From contig NC_053148.1 of assembly GCF_016808335.1 (NCBI RefSeq), positions 50,608,930 to 50,672,929 on the forward strand: a stretch of DNA of 64,000 nt, in the 5' to 3' direction. The stretch is from Panicum virgatum. Its lineage: Eukaryota > Streptophyta > Magnoliopsida > Poales > Poaceae. The notes beneath the pieces were generated by a model, which was not told where the DNA came from, ran no database searches, and saw nothing but the letters and a program-made list of their open reading frames with translations. Numbering within the stretch: position 1 is the first letter of the stretch; each line of letters opens with the position of its first letter. This document shows, piece by piece, positions 1-10,296 of the stretch. Made by a program: the position numbers and the translations under genes.

Positions 1-425
1 TCCCCCTTGCCAATGTCGATGTTTGCCCTTGCGGTCTTGAGGAAAGGCCTCCCAAGTATGAGAGGCGCCTTGCTCCCTTCTCCCATATCGAGAATCACAA
101 AGTCAACGGGGACTAAGTGTTCTCCAATCTTCACGGGCACGTCTTCGGCAATTCCCAAAGGATAGCGAACGGAATGGTCCGCTAACTCTAGGCACATGGC
201 GGTGGGCTCCGGCTCCGGTAAGCGTAGCTTCTCGAACACATTCTTTGGCATGACGCTTACACTTGCACCGAGATCACAAAGTGCTCTTTCGAACATAAGA
301 GACCCAATGGAACACGGGATGGTAGGATATCCGGGGTCCCTCTTCTTTTCAGGAGCTTCATTAGCGATTGCCGCACTACATTCCTCGGTTAGCTTGACAG
401 TGCTTGTAGCGAGAATACGTCGGAA
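1..425 (-). pseudogene. Element A protease, 5' part, frameshifted from gag
   Basis: On the minus strand the reading frame contains a long Athila-type protease stretch with the active-site-like motif CDLGAS followed by VSVMPKN, and further on the typical GEGSKAPLILGRPFLKTA region near the window edge. Athila proteases often have DLGAS where retroviruses have DTGA. The frame is different from the upstream gag frame: the gag frame runs into a stop at 376, while the protease frame opens around 405-420, so a small deletion has broken the gag-pro fusion. The protein would cleave the Gag-Pol polyprotein. It is cut by the window edge, so downstream domains cannot be judged. Confidence 0.75.
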
Positions 426-2136
426 CTTGTAGAGCGTCCAAGAGCGACATATTGATGCTCAACCTGCGTACCATGTCAACAAATTTGTTGAACTGCTCAT
501 CTTCATGTTTACTTTTGCGGTATCGTGGCCTTGGCGGTAGAATCTTGGTGTCTATATCATCTAGCTCAAACTCCGGCTCTTCGGTGACTATCTCTGGCAT
601 AGGAGTAGGTGCCTTCTCCTTGATGATGGTCTCCACTTCAACTCTTGGCTTAGGCTTCCTTGCTCCCGCCGCATGTTCGGGTTCTTCGGTCTCCTTTCCC
701 GAGCGAGTTTGAATTGCCTTTGCCGTCTCCGGACTTTGAGGTTGCCCGGGCAATTTTCCTTCATTGCTAGATAGGCGTCCGGCAAGCTGGGCTACTTGTG
801 TTTCTAGCATCTTCATCATGTTGAGTACTTGAAGGTTAGAGCTCCCGACCTCCGTCACCTTGCCATCAATGTTCTCCAAAATCTTGTCCATAGCCTTGAA
901 CTTGGTGATGGTGTCCTTGTTGATCTTGCCTTGCTCCTCCATGAACTCCTTCAATTGTATACGAAGAGGCACCGAGTTTTGAATGGAAGAGCTTGCATTA
1001 AATTGGGGTCTACCTTGCCCGTAGCGGAAGTTGGTCGGCGGAATCCATTCTCCCTTCTTCATGTAGTCGAGCATCTTGGCTTCCTCCGGGCAATTCTTTT
1101 GTACATGGCCGTACTCTCCACATTCTTCACATGTAGACCTTGCTTCGGCCGCCTTCAAATCAATAGCTTGGGCTTCTCTCTTTTCCACTTCAATCTTCTC
1201 CAACCTTCTCATGAGCGAGTCGATCTTCCCTTCTAGCACTTCTTCGCGTTCCACTTGTAATACACTCTTCACGGCGCCCACGGCTTGGAGTGGTTGTAGG
1301 CGCCCCGATGATACCCATGCGTCATTGTCCGCCACCTTCTTGAATAGCTTGAAAACTTGAGTAGGTGCGAGCTCAATGACAGAACCTCCGGCCGATGCGT
1401 CAATGATCCCCCTTGATGCAGTAGTGAGGCCTTGATAGAACTTCTGGACCACATCCTCCCTTGAGAACTTGTGATGAGGTACGGCGCGGATGTAGTCGTT
1501 GAAGCGCTCATAGGCTTCCGCAATAGTCTCCGTCGGGGCTTGCGCGAATGTTGCAATCTTGTTGCGCAGAATCTGGGTCTTGCCCGGCGAGTAGAACTCC
1601 GTCATGAACTCTTTCATCAAGGACTCCCAATTTTGCACCGTGTGCGGTGGTAGAGAATGAAACCATTGCAGCGCTCTCCCAAGTAGAGAGAACGGAAAGA
1701 GCCTCACTCTTATTTGATCTTGAGTTATCCCTTGCATGTCGAAGGTGCGGCATAGTTGGAGGAACGCTTGAAGATGTAGATTAGCGTCTTCTTTTCCAGA
1801 GAAGGGCGAGCTTTGCACCATCCTTATGATTGAAGTCTTGATCTCGAACGGAACTCCGATGTTGTCGAGATTTTGGATCGGCAACTCCCGAACATCCGGA
1901 GTGCATAGCTCTCCGATCGTACGCTCCGGCTCCGGTAGCGCCATCCCTTGGTGAAGTGACGCCTCCTTTGGACTTGTTGGTGGAGTTGCTTGAGGTGAAG
2001 ACGATGAACCGTCGGCTTCAACTTTTGGATCTACTAGTTCCGGCTTCTTTGATCGTGCTTCTCGTCTCCTTTGCCTGTAAATTTTTTCTGGATCATCCAC
2101 AAAATTTTCGGGTTTGTTGGAGAGGCTCCCGTCCAT
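376..2136 (-). CDS. gag: Element A Gag (Athila-type capsid/nucleocapsid)
   Basis: A 586-residue frame. Residues about 100-270 match the plant retrotransposon gag fold: a region ending in LQWFHSLPPHTVQNW, followed by EFYSPGKTQILRNKI and the segment beginning YERFNDYIRAVPHH. A zinc-knuckle motif CEECGEYGHVQKNC (CX2CX4HX4C) lies near residue 340 and would bind the RNA genome. The C-terminal third is charged and low-complexity (PxP and Glu/Lys-rich), as usual before the protease. Start is the first ATG after the PBS and leader. The frame is intact until about 420, where a small deletion separates it from protease. It is the only intact gag of this LTR family in the window. Confidence 0.88.
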   Translation of the reverse strand: MDGSLSNKPENFVDDPEKIYRQRRREARSKKPELVDPKVEADGSSSSPQATPPTSPKEASLHQGMALPEPERTIGELCTPDVRELPIQNLDNIGVPFEIKTSIIRMVQSSPFSGKEDANLHLQAFLQLCRTFDMQGITQDQIRVRLFPFSLLGRALQWFHSLPPHTVQNWESLMKEFMTEFYSPGKTQILRNKIATFAQAPTETIAEAYERFNDYIRAVPHHKFSREDVVQKFYQGLTTASRGIIDASAGGSVIELAPTQVFKLFKKVADNDAWVSSGRLQPLQAVGAVKSVLQVEREEVLEGKIDSLMRRLEKIEVEKREAQAIDLKAAEARSTCEECGEYGHVQKNCPEEAKMLDYMKKGEWIPPTNFRYGQGRPQFNASSSIQNSVPLRIQLKEFMEEQGKINKDTITKFKAMDKILENIDGKVTEVGSSNLQVLNMMKMLETQVAQLAGRLSSNEGKLPGQPQSPETAKAIQTRSGKETEEPEHAAGARKPKPRVEVETIIKEKAPTPMPEIVTEEPEFELDDIDTKILPPRPRYRKSKHEDEQFNKFVDMVRRLSINMSLLDALQVPTYSRYKHCQANRGM

Positions 2137-2383
2137 CTCCTGTTAGGGGTTAGTGAAAAAGAAAAATATATACGAGATCTAAAAGATGAATGTACAAGAT
2201 CTAAAACATAAAAGTAAAGTAAAGCAAAAATAAAGAAAACTCTAGATTAGATTGATTTTCGTGGAATAGATCCGTTTTTTAGTTAGCTCAGAAAAATAAG
2301 AGATCTAAAAAGAAGTCAAAAAGAAAAATCAAGGAAAAGAAATATTTACGAATGCAAGTAAGATTGGATCTTAAATCAATGAT

Positions 2384-2401
2384 TCCCCGGCAACGGCGCC
2401 A
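2384..2401 (-). other. Element A primer-binding site (tRNA-Asp type)
   Basis: On the minus strand the 18 bases TGGCGCCGTTGCCGGGGA start 8 bases inside the LTR end. They are complementary to the 3' end of plant tRNA-Asp(GTC), the usual primer of Athila-group elements. Confidence 0.88.
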
Positions 2402-2409
2402 GAAAAGCT

Positions 2410-3829
2410 TGTTGACGCTCCTTAGCGCCCCCGATTTATATACCGCAAGCGCACGGTTTCATGTAGCTTTTCCCTTATAGTATTCCCCCAAGGTTTATCA
2501 ATCCACAGAACCAAAGAAACAAGAAACAATCTACTAGCATAGAGATTCCTTTGTGTGAGATTGTGAAAACGAATCTAATCTACTAAAAACACGACAAATG
2601 CCGAAGGTAGCAAGAGAAAGTTAGAGATAACCAATCTAGATCACCTAGATCATGCACATGTTGTAGTTCCAGCTAGATAAAGTGAAGTAAGATAGATGTG
2701 AATCTCAATGAAAAGCCTCTTTAAACCCAAAATCTCCAATCCGATCCCTCGATACCCAACCTACTAAGTGGCAACGGCCTGTCACAACGCCACCCCTTTC
2801 AACGAGATACCTTGAAGCAAGTCGAACCCCCTTTGGTAGTTCCGCCATGAACCTCTAGCCACCATGACTACAAGATCATGCTAAGTGATCTATCTCGATA
2901 ATAGATCTAGGATGAAGCGAACCCAAAGAAAAGAACGAAATCGAAAGAGGAGAACATGGTCGCTAAACATTCGGAAACACAAATAACTTCACCATGAATG
3001 ATAGTACATCACAAGATCACAACCGGGGCCCTACCTTGATCTTGATGATCCTAGCTCCAGAACTCCGACGTGGTCTTCCTTGCAAGGTTCCCACGTCGGT
3101 TAGGGCGAACCCTAGACAACTAGCACGACCCTCGGCTCTCCGAGAGGTGTCCCTCTATCTTCTCTGCTCCTTGGCGTCGTCTCCCGAATTGATCTCTGCG
3201 TGAACCTTGGGGAGGGGTCTTTAAATAGCCTCAGGGAACCCTCGGTTAAAGGGGAGGTCGAACCGACCTAAAAAAGGTCTGGGCCGGCCGGCCCAATGAG
3301 CCTAGGCCGGCCGGCCTGGGACTTTCCTTCGCCGGCTTGTGCTCAATTTTCTCCCCAAGTCTCCTAGAGTCTTCTAGAGTTTATGTCTTTCACGATTGCA
3401 CCCCTTTAGTCGTCGTTATCTTCGAGATTTCTTCGAGGAGAAGGATAGGATGGAAAATCCTTCCTTAAATATCTCTTTGCTTTGCTTAGCCCCGAAGTAT
3501 CTCGATCTTATCTTGTGGGCTTTGTCTTTTGGGCTTCATTGGCGGGTGGATGTGCATGAATGGGCCTCTAAACATCATGGCCTTCAATCCTTTGTTCGGG
3601 CTTTGGCCTTTGTCTTTCTTCGTGTCATTGCATGATCGTGGGCCTCGCCATTTCATGCTCCAAAATTGGTCAAAACCTGCAAAAATGAAGTACCTCCAAA
3701 ATATATGTGCAAACGCGAAAACGACCAATAATTGGGTCGAGGTTAGGATGGTTAGTGATTCTGATATTAAATTCATGCCATTATCAAAGTTAAATAGGGG
3801 ATAAAATGGATACTTAAGGAGCGCCAACA
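2410..3829 (-). repeat. Element A 5' LTR (1420 bp)
   Basis: On the minus strand it begins TGTTGGCGCTCC and ends GCGTCAACA just before the PBS. It aligns with the F LTRs at 42817 and 55499 over blocks such as the stretch near 3390-3480. It includes the GGCCGGCC-rich segment near 3285-3320 that the F LTRs also have. The outer end abuts B coding sequence. Confidence 0.9.
3221..3227 (-). promoter_or_regulatory. TATA-like box in A LTR
   Basis: TATTTAA on the minus strand lies at the position that holds TATAAATA in the related F LTRs, so it is the likely LTR promoter core. Confidence 0.5.
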
Positions 3830-4064
3830 ATGGGGCAGTCATCCTGATGGGAAAAGAGTAAGTCGCCCCTCGAGGCGACACCAAAAGAATTCCCACACCG
3901 CACCCATCATCACAAGCCGATCCGTCAAAAAACATAACCCAAGCACGAATAAATAATGCAGCAATATCAGTGTTGATCCTGTTTGCAACAAGATCCGCCA
4001 GTACCTGTCCTTTGACTGCCTTCGCAGGCTGATATCGGATATCGAACTCTGACAATGCAAACAT
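3830..4064 (-). pseudogene. Element B RNase H, N-terminal fragment cut by A
   Basis: The frame begins FALSEFDIRYQPAKA and contains MFFDGSACDDG, with the first catalytic Asp of an RNase H fold, then RGATYSFPIRMTAP. It stops abruptly where the A LTR starts. In copy G the same domain continues as NLVEYEAIRKGMELL. A TGA separates it from the upstream reverse-transcriptase frame; the equivalent position in related elements is most simply a Trp codon. Confidence 0.78.
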
Positions 4065-4841
4065 TCACTTTCCGAGCCGGCCTTTCAGGACAGGAGCCGA
4101 CAGCATATGCTTTATGACATCCGATTTGCATATGACAATTGTTTCCGCCGAGAGCAAAATATGACGAAGCTTTGTACATGCAAAGAATAAGCAAAGGCAA
4201 AGCTTCTCGATTTTAGGGTACCTGGTCTCGGCGTCTAACATGCGCCTGCTGAGGTAGAAAACCACCCTCTCCTGGCCATCGTGCTTCTGGATTAACACCG
4301 AAGCAATGGAAGTGTCACCCACAGATAGGTACACATAGAACGGCCTATCTTGCTGAGGAGGAACCAACACTGGAGGCTTTGATAAATATTCTTTAATTTC
4401 ATCGAAAGCTTGCTGCTGTTTTGCCCCCCAGCGAAATTCATCATCGGATCTGATCTTCACTAAACCCATGAACGGTTCGATGCGCCCAGACAGATTAGAA
4501 ATAAATCGTCTGACAAAGTTAATTTTACCGATGAGCTTCTGTAACTCTTTCTTTGTAGTAGGTGGCTTCATTGTCTTCACAGCTTCTTGACTCTTCAGGC
4601 CGATCTCGATTCCCCATTCATGCACCAGGAATCCCAAAAATTGACCGGCCGACACGCCAAAGGCGCACTTCTTTGGGTTCATTTTGAGCCCAAACCTTCG
4701 AGTCCGCTCCAAAACTTGACGTAGATCTTCTAGGTGCCCCCCAGTTGATTTGGATTTGACCACGACATCATCAATATAAATTTCTACCAGTTTGCCGATG
4801 AGATCATGAAAAATGTAATTCATGGCACGTTGCACCGGCAT
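4065..4841 (-). pseudogene. Element B reverse transcriptase, C-terminal half and connection
   Basis: The frame carries the catalytic core motif YIDDVVVKS with both Asp residues. KMNPKKCAFGV, LGFLVHEWGIEIG, the thumb segment with GKINFVRRFISNLSGRI, and the retroviral RNase-H-like segment from KPPVLVPPQQDRPFYVY follow. It is separated from the N-terminal half by a frameshift at about 4838. Copy G has 8 extra bases there and keeps the GATYQRAMNYIF frame. Both flanks of the lost bases share an ACGT word, so this is a deletion between short direct repeats. Confidence 0.85.
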
Positions 4842-5670
4842 TTTTCAGTCCAAAGGTCATAACCAAATATTCGAACAAGCCGACTGCGCCTGGTACTCTG
4901 AACGCGGTCTTGTTCACGTCTTCTGGGGCCATGAAGATCTGGTTGTAGCCGGCATTACCGTCCATAAAACTCATCATTTTGTGGCCGGCAGCTGCGTTGA
5001 TCAATGTCTCTGCAACAGGCATCGGGTATTCGTCCTTCGGCGTTGCTCTGTTGAGATCTCTAAAATCGACGCAGACACGCCATCGGCCATCCTTCTTTTG
5101 TAGCGGTACCACGCTAGAGATCCATTCTGCATACCGGCACGGCCTGATGAACCCAGCATCCAACATCCTCTCCACCTCTTTCTTGACTTCTTCTAAGACT
5201 TCGGCCTTCATCTGACGTGCTCGTTGCTGAAACGGCCGAAACCCTTTCTTGAGTGGGAGCCGATGCTCAACGATGCTTCTGTCTAGACCGGGCATCTCGG
5301 TGTAGTCCCATGCAAAACAATCCCGGTACTCTTTCAGCAGTGCAATCATCTCCTCACGCAAGACCGGATCCAACTTCTTGCTGATAAATGTCTGCCGTGA
5401 CTTATCCCCAGAACCGATGCCAATCTCTTCCAAATCATCAGCTGACGTGAACCCGTATCCCAGCTTGCCGTCATCTGAAAAACCAGCTGCGAACGCAGGC
5501 GGGTCCTCATTATCCACAAGATCAGCGGCAAATATATGTAGATGACAAGAAAAAATATTTGGGCAACCGCATGGGCTGGCCGTTTCTACTCTTCCATTAT
5601 CATTCGAAACCAAACAATCAATGAGTGACCAACTGCTGGAGCAGGCCATCGTATGTACATGATGTAACAA
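4804..5670 (-). pseudogene. Element B reverse transcriptase, N-terminal half
   Basis: The frame contains EHRLPLKKGFRPFQQRARQM, then GFIRPCRYAEWISSVVPLQK, KDGRWRVCVDFRDLNRATPK, then DGNAGYNQIFMAPEDV and MTFGLKNAGAT. These are the fingers/palm motifs of Ty3/gypsy reverse transcriptase. It ends out of frame through an 8-base deletion. About 100 residues before the first reverse-transcriptase motif (from the start near 5670) are poorly conserved in this clade and may be linker. Confidence 0.85.
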
Positions 5671-5706
5671 TTCCCACCCTAAATAGGATTTTTCTATTTT
5701 TCGGGG

Positions 5707-5723
5707 CCGGTCGCTGGGACCGG
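5707..5723 (-). other. Predicted stem-loop between gag-pro and pol of B
   Basis: Six-base perfect stem CCGGTC/GACCGG with a 5-base loop, just downstream (minus strand) of the gag-pro stop. The same position in copy G (61098-61118) holds an 8-base stem whose inner pair A-T replaces G-C here, so pairing is kept though bases changed. Confidence 0.45.
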
Positions 5724-5765
5724 ACTCTCTAGCTCTATTACACCCCGTAGCATGCCAGGATGTAC

Positions 5766-6812
5766 TTACTCTGTGAGGCCAGTGGATAAGACCAGCCTCA
5801 GTCCGTTTTTTGTCGCTTCGATCCGATCACAATCTTCCAGGGCGATCCCTGAGATCGGCTCTTGTCCTTCTGCGTCCCAGGCATTCATATCTGCAAGCGA
5901 GACTTCGCTGGAATCGTCTGCAGGGACCACTTCCACTTCATCGCCATCCCATTGGACGAGATACTGATGCATTGTAGAAGGGATACAACAGTTGGTGTGA
6001 ATCCAATCCCTCCCAAGCAGTACCATGTATGTACTCTTGCTGTTGACGATGAAGAACGAAGTTAGGATCGTCTTGCGACCCACTGTCAGCTCCACATTAA
6101 GAACCCCCATTGCCTCTGATGGTTGCCCGTTGAAGTCATTGAGCATCACATTGGTCTTAATTAGGTCGGTAGAAGAACGTCCCAACCGGCGCAGCACTGA
6201 ATATGGCATCAGGTTGACCGCAACACCGGTGTCAACCAGCATCCTGTTGACGGGTTTACCATTGATGAAACCTTTGAGGTACAGCCCCTTCAGATGTTTG
6301 TAGCTTTTTTCCTTTGGCTTCTCAAAGATGATCGGCTGGGGGCCAAGATCCAACTGTGCAACAGGCAAGTCCTCCGGTTCGGGTGCCCGGAACTCTGACG
6401 GGAGCACGAACACCATGTTCACATCAGCCGATGGCTTCTCATCGGCTTTTGTCTGCTTGGGGCGCCACTCTTTCCTTGAATGGCGCCTTTCCACCCTTCG
6501 CGGATGCTTGACTTGTTCCGCGAGGTCCGGACGCGCCTTCCTCAGCACGTCAAGGTACTTTGCTTCTGCCTCTTCTAGATTACGCAAGCGCTGCACCCTG
6601 CGCTTCTGCGAGCGATTAAGCTCGTCAGGAAACCACCGTGGGCGATGGTACCTGTCCTCTTCTTCTGGCTCGGAATTACCCTTGGCTGGCCGCTCAACAC
6701 GATCATCGTGATGCACTTTGGGACCCAAGCGTCGAAACACTGAAGTATCGGCTGACTTGCGTGTCCGAGGCCTGCACTCCAGACAATCATCTATAGTAGG
6801 CAATCGGCTCAT
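5766..6812 (-). CDS. Element B Gag C-terminus plus protease
   Basis: Opens with MSRLPTIDDCLECRPR, the second half of a Cys/His cluster typical of Tat Gag. A charged linker and the protease follow. The protease has GKPVNRMLVDTGVAVNLMPY, with DTG as catalytic motif and Val where Ala is usual, and VLLGRDWI downstream as the flap/ILG-like region. The frame ends with TAG at 5766, followed by a stem-loop and then pol in another frame. Copy G has the same order and its own stop at the same place, so a stop between protease and reverse transcriptase seems ancestral in this family. Confidence 0.82.
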   Translation of the reverse strand: MSRLPTIDDCLECRPRTRKSADTSVFRRLGPKVHHDDRVERPAKGNSEPEEEDRYHRPRWFPDELNRSQKRRVQRLRNLEEAEAKYLDVLRKARPDLAEQVKHPRRVERRHSRKEWRPKQTKADEKPSADVNMVFVLPSEFRAPEPEDLPVAQLDLGPQPIIFEKPKEKSYKHLKGLYLKGFINGKPVNRMLVDTGVAVNLMPYSVLRRLGRSSTDLIKTNVMLNDFNGQPSEAMGVLNVELTVGRKTILTSFFIVNSKSTYMVLLGRDWIHTNCCIPSTMHQYLVQWDGDEVEVVPADDSSEVSLADMNAWDAEGQEPISGIALEDCDRIEATKNGLRLVLSTGLTE

Positions 6813-7480
6813 GCCGGAGTTCCAACAGTACCTGAAGAACGGGCAATGCTAGTGGTCGCGTATAGCCTGACGCCTTCCCGGCGTCCTCCCTGTGCGGTAC
6901 TCGTACTCCTCTTCTTCCGATTGATATCGGCGACGCAGCTTGTGCTAATATTCATACTTCTCCAAAAGCCGATCGGAAGCAGGAAGCTGATTACGGATGT
7001 GGCGCACTTCTTCTTCAGTAATATGCTGGCGCCCTGGCTCGTTTTGATCTTGGGGCCGTTTGCCAGAAATGGCCTCTCTTCTTTGCTCGTCACGACGACG
7101 TACAGGCCCCGCCTTGTTGATCTGGAACGAAAAATTCTGGCTCGCAGGAGTGAAGTCTGACAGCTCTACCACGTTGTCTTGTGGGAAGGGCTTCGTGTCG
7201 ACCTTCATCGTGTGTTGAGCCAGAATTAATCGGCCTTGCTCGATAGCCGATTGGATCTGACGACGGAGCTCCTTGCATTCACCCGTGGCATGAGTGAATG
7301 AATGGTGCCATTTGCAGTACAGTCTTCCCTGCAGCTCTTGTGCCGTCAGTAGCTTGTGGTTTTCTGGGAGCTTCAGCTATTTTTGTTTAAGCAGCAGATC
7401 AAATATCTGCTCTGCTTTGGTCACGTCGAAGTCGAAGCCCTTCACAAGCCCTTGCTGTTTGATCCACTTGCACGGGACGG
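6813..7480 (-). pseudogene. Element B Gag middle segment, broken
   Basis: Fragments in more than one frame: the equivalent of the G segment with CKWHHSFTHSTGEC (zinc-finger-like), then VDTKPFPQDNVVELS and VRHIRNQLPASDRLLEKYEY, ended by stops, then HWHC/CPFFRYCWN upstream of 6812. The frameshift is near 7480, just after EWTRGG. This piece would join the two intact Gag frames. Confidence 0.65.
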
Positions 7481-8889
7481 GGTTTGCCCCCCCGAGTCCA
7501 CTCTGCCACGACCACTTCTTGCTCCTCGCCAGAGTCATCAGATTCATCCGCCAGGGCCATGTTTACATGGTGCTTGAACTTGTCCTGGTACAGCTCAGGA
7601 TGGTAAAGCTCATATGCCGTAAGCTTCTGCACCATGTGTGCCAAAGAGGTGAATTCTAACTGAAAAGCCAGATCCTTGATCGGCTTAGCGAGTCCCAGAA
7701 CAGCCAGATTGACTGCCTCCTTCTCTGTGATGTGTGATGAGTAGCATCGGTTCTTGACTTCTCTGAAGCGCTGTATGTATTCCGACACGGTCTCTCCTCG
7801 CTTCTGCCTGACTTGGGCGAGGTCGGCAATCCCAACTTCAGCAGCCTCTGAGTGATACTGGGTATGGAACTGGTCTTCCAGCTGCCACCAAGTTCGAATC
7901 GAATCTGGAGCCGATGATGCGTACCATCCAAAAGCTGGGCCTGTAAGAGATTGGCCGAAGAATCGGACCCTCAGTGGATCCGATACTGAGATCATCCAAA
8001 GCTGCATTAAGTATCGGCTCACATGCTTGATGGAGCTGGCTCCTTCTGACCCATTGAACTTGGTGAACTCAGGGAGCCGATACTTGGGTGGCAATGGGAT
8101 CAAGTCGTAGTCACTTGGATACGGCTTGGAATAGCCGATCGCTTTTCTCTTGGGCAGGATGCCGAACTGGTCTCTCAGTATCGCACTAACCTGCTCCACA
8201 CTAAGAACTCCTGAGGCCGATGGCTCAGCACTCAGCCCAGTAGCGTACCTTGCCAGCCACGCTTGTTTCTCCGCGTCTGCTCCAGAAGCTTCTGGGTTTA
8301 CCAACTGCACCGAGCGTGTTGGATTGACGCTATCAGGGATGTAGGCGCACGTGTAGCCGTGCGGGATCTCCTTGGGTGGCTCGGTCAGGAACTGGCCTTC
8401 TCCAGGATCACCGCCGATCTTGTGGACGACGTAGATCGGCGCACTCTGTGATTTTGGAGCCGCAAACGAGAACGGCAATTGCGGTCTAGAATGCAGTGTA
8501 GCTTCCTCTGCGTGACTCCCCAGGGTTGGTCCCAATGGAGAATATTGGTTCTTGATTATCTCCTGGATGACGCGATGTGCTACGCGCTCGAGCTCATTCA
8601 TCAGGCTCTGAGAGTGCCGATGAAGCGTGTGGGCCGCCATGTCATTCATCTCCTGACGCAGAGCCCTGGTGCGCTCCTCTGATGGTATAGACAAATCTAC
8701 GTTGTCGAGAGCGCCTTCAGGTGAGAACCCCTTCCACTTAATGCCGTGGTTGCGGGTCCTTTCAAAAGAACCGATGAGATCGGCTTCCAACAGAGCTTTG
8801 ATCTCATCATACTTCTTCTTGTGTTCAGGAGGGAGCTCTTCATACGTGATGGGCTTGGGAGCGGGTTCTTGATCTTGAGCTCCTGCCAT
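7399..8889 (-). CDS. gag: Element B Gag N-terminal part
   Basis: Starts at the ATG of [12 protein letters not shown], which aligns with MTGAQDQ in copy G; the frame happens to be open upstream through PBS and LTR end, so longer starts are artefacts. Landmarks are [37 protein letters not shown], then the capsid segment from [17 protein letters not shown] to [18 protein letters not shown] and [20 protein letters not shown]. The last roughly 35 residues are out of frame relative to G after a 1-base change near 7480. Gag forms the virus-like particle that packages element RNA in the cytoplasm. Confidence 0.85.
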   Translation of the reverse strand: MAGAQDQEPAPKPITYEELPPEHKKKYDEIKALLEADLIGSFERTRNHGIKWKGFSPEGALDNVDLSIPSEERTRALRQEMNDMAAHTLHRHSQSLMNELERVAHRVIQEIIKNQYSPLGPTLGSHAEEATLHSRPQLPFSFAAPKSQSAPIYVVHKIGGDPGEGQFLTEPPKEIPHGYTCAYIPDSVNPTRSVQLVNPEASGADAEKQAWLARYATGLSAEPSASGVLSVEQVSAILRDQFGILPKRKAIGYSKPYPSDYDLIPLPPKYRLPEFTKFNGSEGASSIKHVSRYLMQLWMISVSDPLRVRFFGQSLTGPAFGWYASSAPDSIRTWWQLEDQFHTQYHSEAAEVGIADLAQVRQKRGETVSEYIQRFREVKNRCYSSHITEKEAVNLAVLGLAKPIKDLAFQLEFTSLAHMVQKLTAYELYHPELYQDKFKHHVNMALADESDDSGEEQEVVVAEWTRGGKPRPVQVDQTARACEGLRLRRDQSRADI

Positions 8890-8919
8890 CTCTGTGGTGG
8901 GCATTGTTGTTGATGAATG

Positions 8920-8936
8920 TCCCACCGGGTGTGCCA
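8920..8936 (-). other. Element B primer-binding site
   Basis: TGGCACACCCGGTGGGA on the minus strand, 5 bases past the LTR end. G has TGGCACGCTCGGTGGGA at the same place. The TGG start fits a tRNA CCA tail; I cannot name the tRNA with confidence. Confidence 0.7.
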
Positions 8937-9185
8937 GAATGTGTTGTCGGTCGAAACCCACCGGCGAGCAGCGACAGGCAACACGAAGAGCCGGGAGGTT
9001 GCCGGGGCACTGGCAGTCACTGCTCCCTCGTCGACGGCCCGCAATTCCAGCACACGCCGCGGCTTGTGAAGACGTAGAGCGTGCCACCTGACCTATACCT
9101 GATCAGGAGGGTGCGGACGTGCTTGCAATGATTCGCCTGCATACACAAACACGTGGAAACATAAGTCCGAGCCGTGATCGGCTCC

Positions 9186-9231
9186 CCGGGACGACTCTTG
9201 CATCGGCTTTAAAGAGCCGATCGAGTCCCGG
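9186..9231 (-). other. Nested inverted repeat in B LTR (near 3' end)
   Basis: Outer arms CCGGGAC/GTCCCGG (9186-9192, 9225-9231) enclose inner arms ATCGGCT/AGCCGAT (9202-9208, 9215-9221). The same nested arrangement occurs in the G LTR at 57615-57660. Confidence 0.55.
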
Positions 9232-9808
9232 TGTCAGATGGGATCTGTTTGCATCCGGATATTGATGATTAAAGCGAATAACTGTAAAGCTGCTTCAATT
9301 AAATCTAAAGTGATCTAATCCACGACGGTAAAGGCTTCACTGCTAGATCGGAACATCCTACACGTGATTGGGCCTAATAAACGTAACAGATAACTAAACC
9401 ATAACCAAAACAGAGGCCTAAGAACTAGCAAGAGCCGATTCCCGGATCAATTCCCTGTTAAGACTAAAGCAGAGCATCTAACACGCCACCGGATCATCCA
9501 ACCCGTTTGCAAGGCCTAACCTAGCAGATATTATGCCAACTCTCAAGAATAAGAGCAAACCGTGACAGATCAGATCTACTAAATATAAAGGAAGCAGGGT
9601 GTTGCCTTTACGCGGCTAACTCTATGCAACAAGAGCTAATGTAAGATGATAACATGATCGCGTAAAGACAACATGATGTTCATAGACAATAAGCAAAAAA
9701 GCACGACATATCTACTAAAGGCCATGCTACGAACATCAGGATAACTAGTACTACTCGCCATCAAAAATGCTTCAGTACGAGTAATACCAATGTAAAAGCA
9801 AAAACAAC

Positions 9809-9841
9809 GCTGCCCTGATCGCGAGAAGCGATCAGGGCAGC
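9809..9841 (-). other. Strong 14-bp stem-loop in B LTR
   Basis: Arms GCTGCCCTGATCGC and GCGATCAGGGCAGC pair perfectly around a 5-base loop. It lies about 110 bases downstream of the LTR TATA box in element sense, so it should be near the 5' end of the transcript and again near its 3' end. G keeps the stem but has another loop sequence. Confidence 0.7.
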
Positions 9842-9947
9842 ATGGCGCTTACTTGGATGAAACCCTAAGATTAGGGGTGGCGATGCGCCGAGATTGTTGA
9901 TTGCGAGACGTGATGATGTCCTCCCCTTATGAATAACATAGGGTACA

Positions 9948-9955
9948 TATTTATA
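9948..9955 (-). promoter_or_regulatory. TATA box of B LTR
   Basis: TATAAATA on the minus strand, conserved in G at 56893-56900, is the likely core promoter of the LTR. Confidence 0.7.
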
Positions 9956-10157
9956 GTCCGGAGACTTGGGAAACAATCTAAACTAATCTTGTCCCGATCG
10001 GACTCTATCTCTAATCTTAAACTAAATCTAAAAATACATGGCCCATGTGGCCCAAATGCTCACGCAGGAGCCGATTTACAAGCCTTCTAATTCTCCTGCT
10101 TCAAGCCCATCTTGCTTTCGGCCCATAAATTAATCCTGTTAATTTATGGCGATAACA

Positions 10158-10296
10158 CTTTCCAAGTGATGATCCATGACCAGTGCAGAACGATGAGTTG
10201 ATGATATTATACGCCAGTGTCAACAAAATCCGAATCTCCCCCGCATAAGCAATGGTTAAGCAATGGCTCACAAAATTTCGGATGATGGGTCCTATT
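10158..10296 (+). pseudogene. Element D coding fragment between B and C
   Basis: From 10204 to 10296 the plus-strand frame is open and reads ...QWLSQWLTKFRMMGPIE, then continues in frame after element C at 20185 as CTSLVTRIASNMG. A TGA at 10201 closes the frame upstream. This shows that the DNA left of C and right of C was one coding sequence before C inserted. The last five bases CTATT are the left TSD of C. Confidence 0.7.

Larger units (their letters stand above)
1..3829 (-). mobile_element. Element A: Athila-like Ty3/gypsy retrotransposon, 5' part only
   Basis: Read on the minus strand the order is LTR (3829-2410), PBS, leader, gag, start of protease; the rest lies beyond the left edge. 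It is inserted in the RNase H region of element B: B coding sequence stops at 3830 and sister copy G shows the uninterrupted sequence. The tRNA-Asp-type PBS and the gag type point to the Athila lineage. The LTR is clearly related to the LTRs of element F. The 247-base leader (2137-2383) is AT-rich and shows no gene. Confidence 0.9.
3830..10157 (-). mobile_element. Element B: Tat-like Ty3/gypsy retrotransposon, interrupted by A
   Basis: Minus-strand order is LTR (10157-8942), PBS, gag, gag C-terminus/protease, reverse transcriptase, start of RNase H. The remainder of pol lies left of the window, beyond element A. The YIDDVVVKS reverse-transcriptase motif, the CPFFRYCWN gag motif and the DTG protease are typical of the Tat lineage. 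It is the same family as element G. Several frameshifts and stops show it is inactive. Confidence 0.9.
8942..10157 (-). repeat. Element B 5' LTR (1216 bp)
   Basis: On the minus strand it begins TGTTATCGCC and ends CCGACAACA before the PBS. It aligns along its length with the G LTR (56691-57905), nearly identical in size. It holds a TATA box and two stem-loops annotated separately. Confidence 0.92.

Noticed and set aside
8889..9087. Gag start of B at 9087
   Set aside because: This would translate the LTR end and PBS; G supports a start at the MAGAQDQ/MTGAQDQ methionine.
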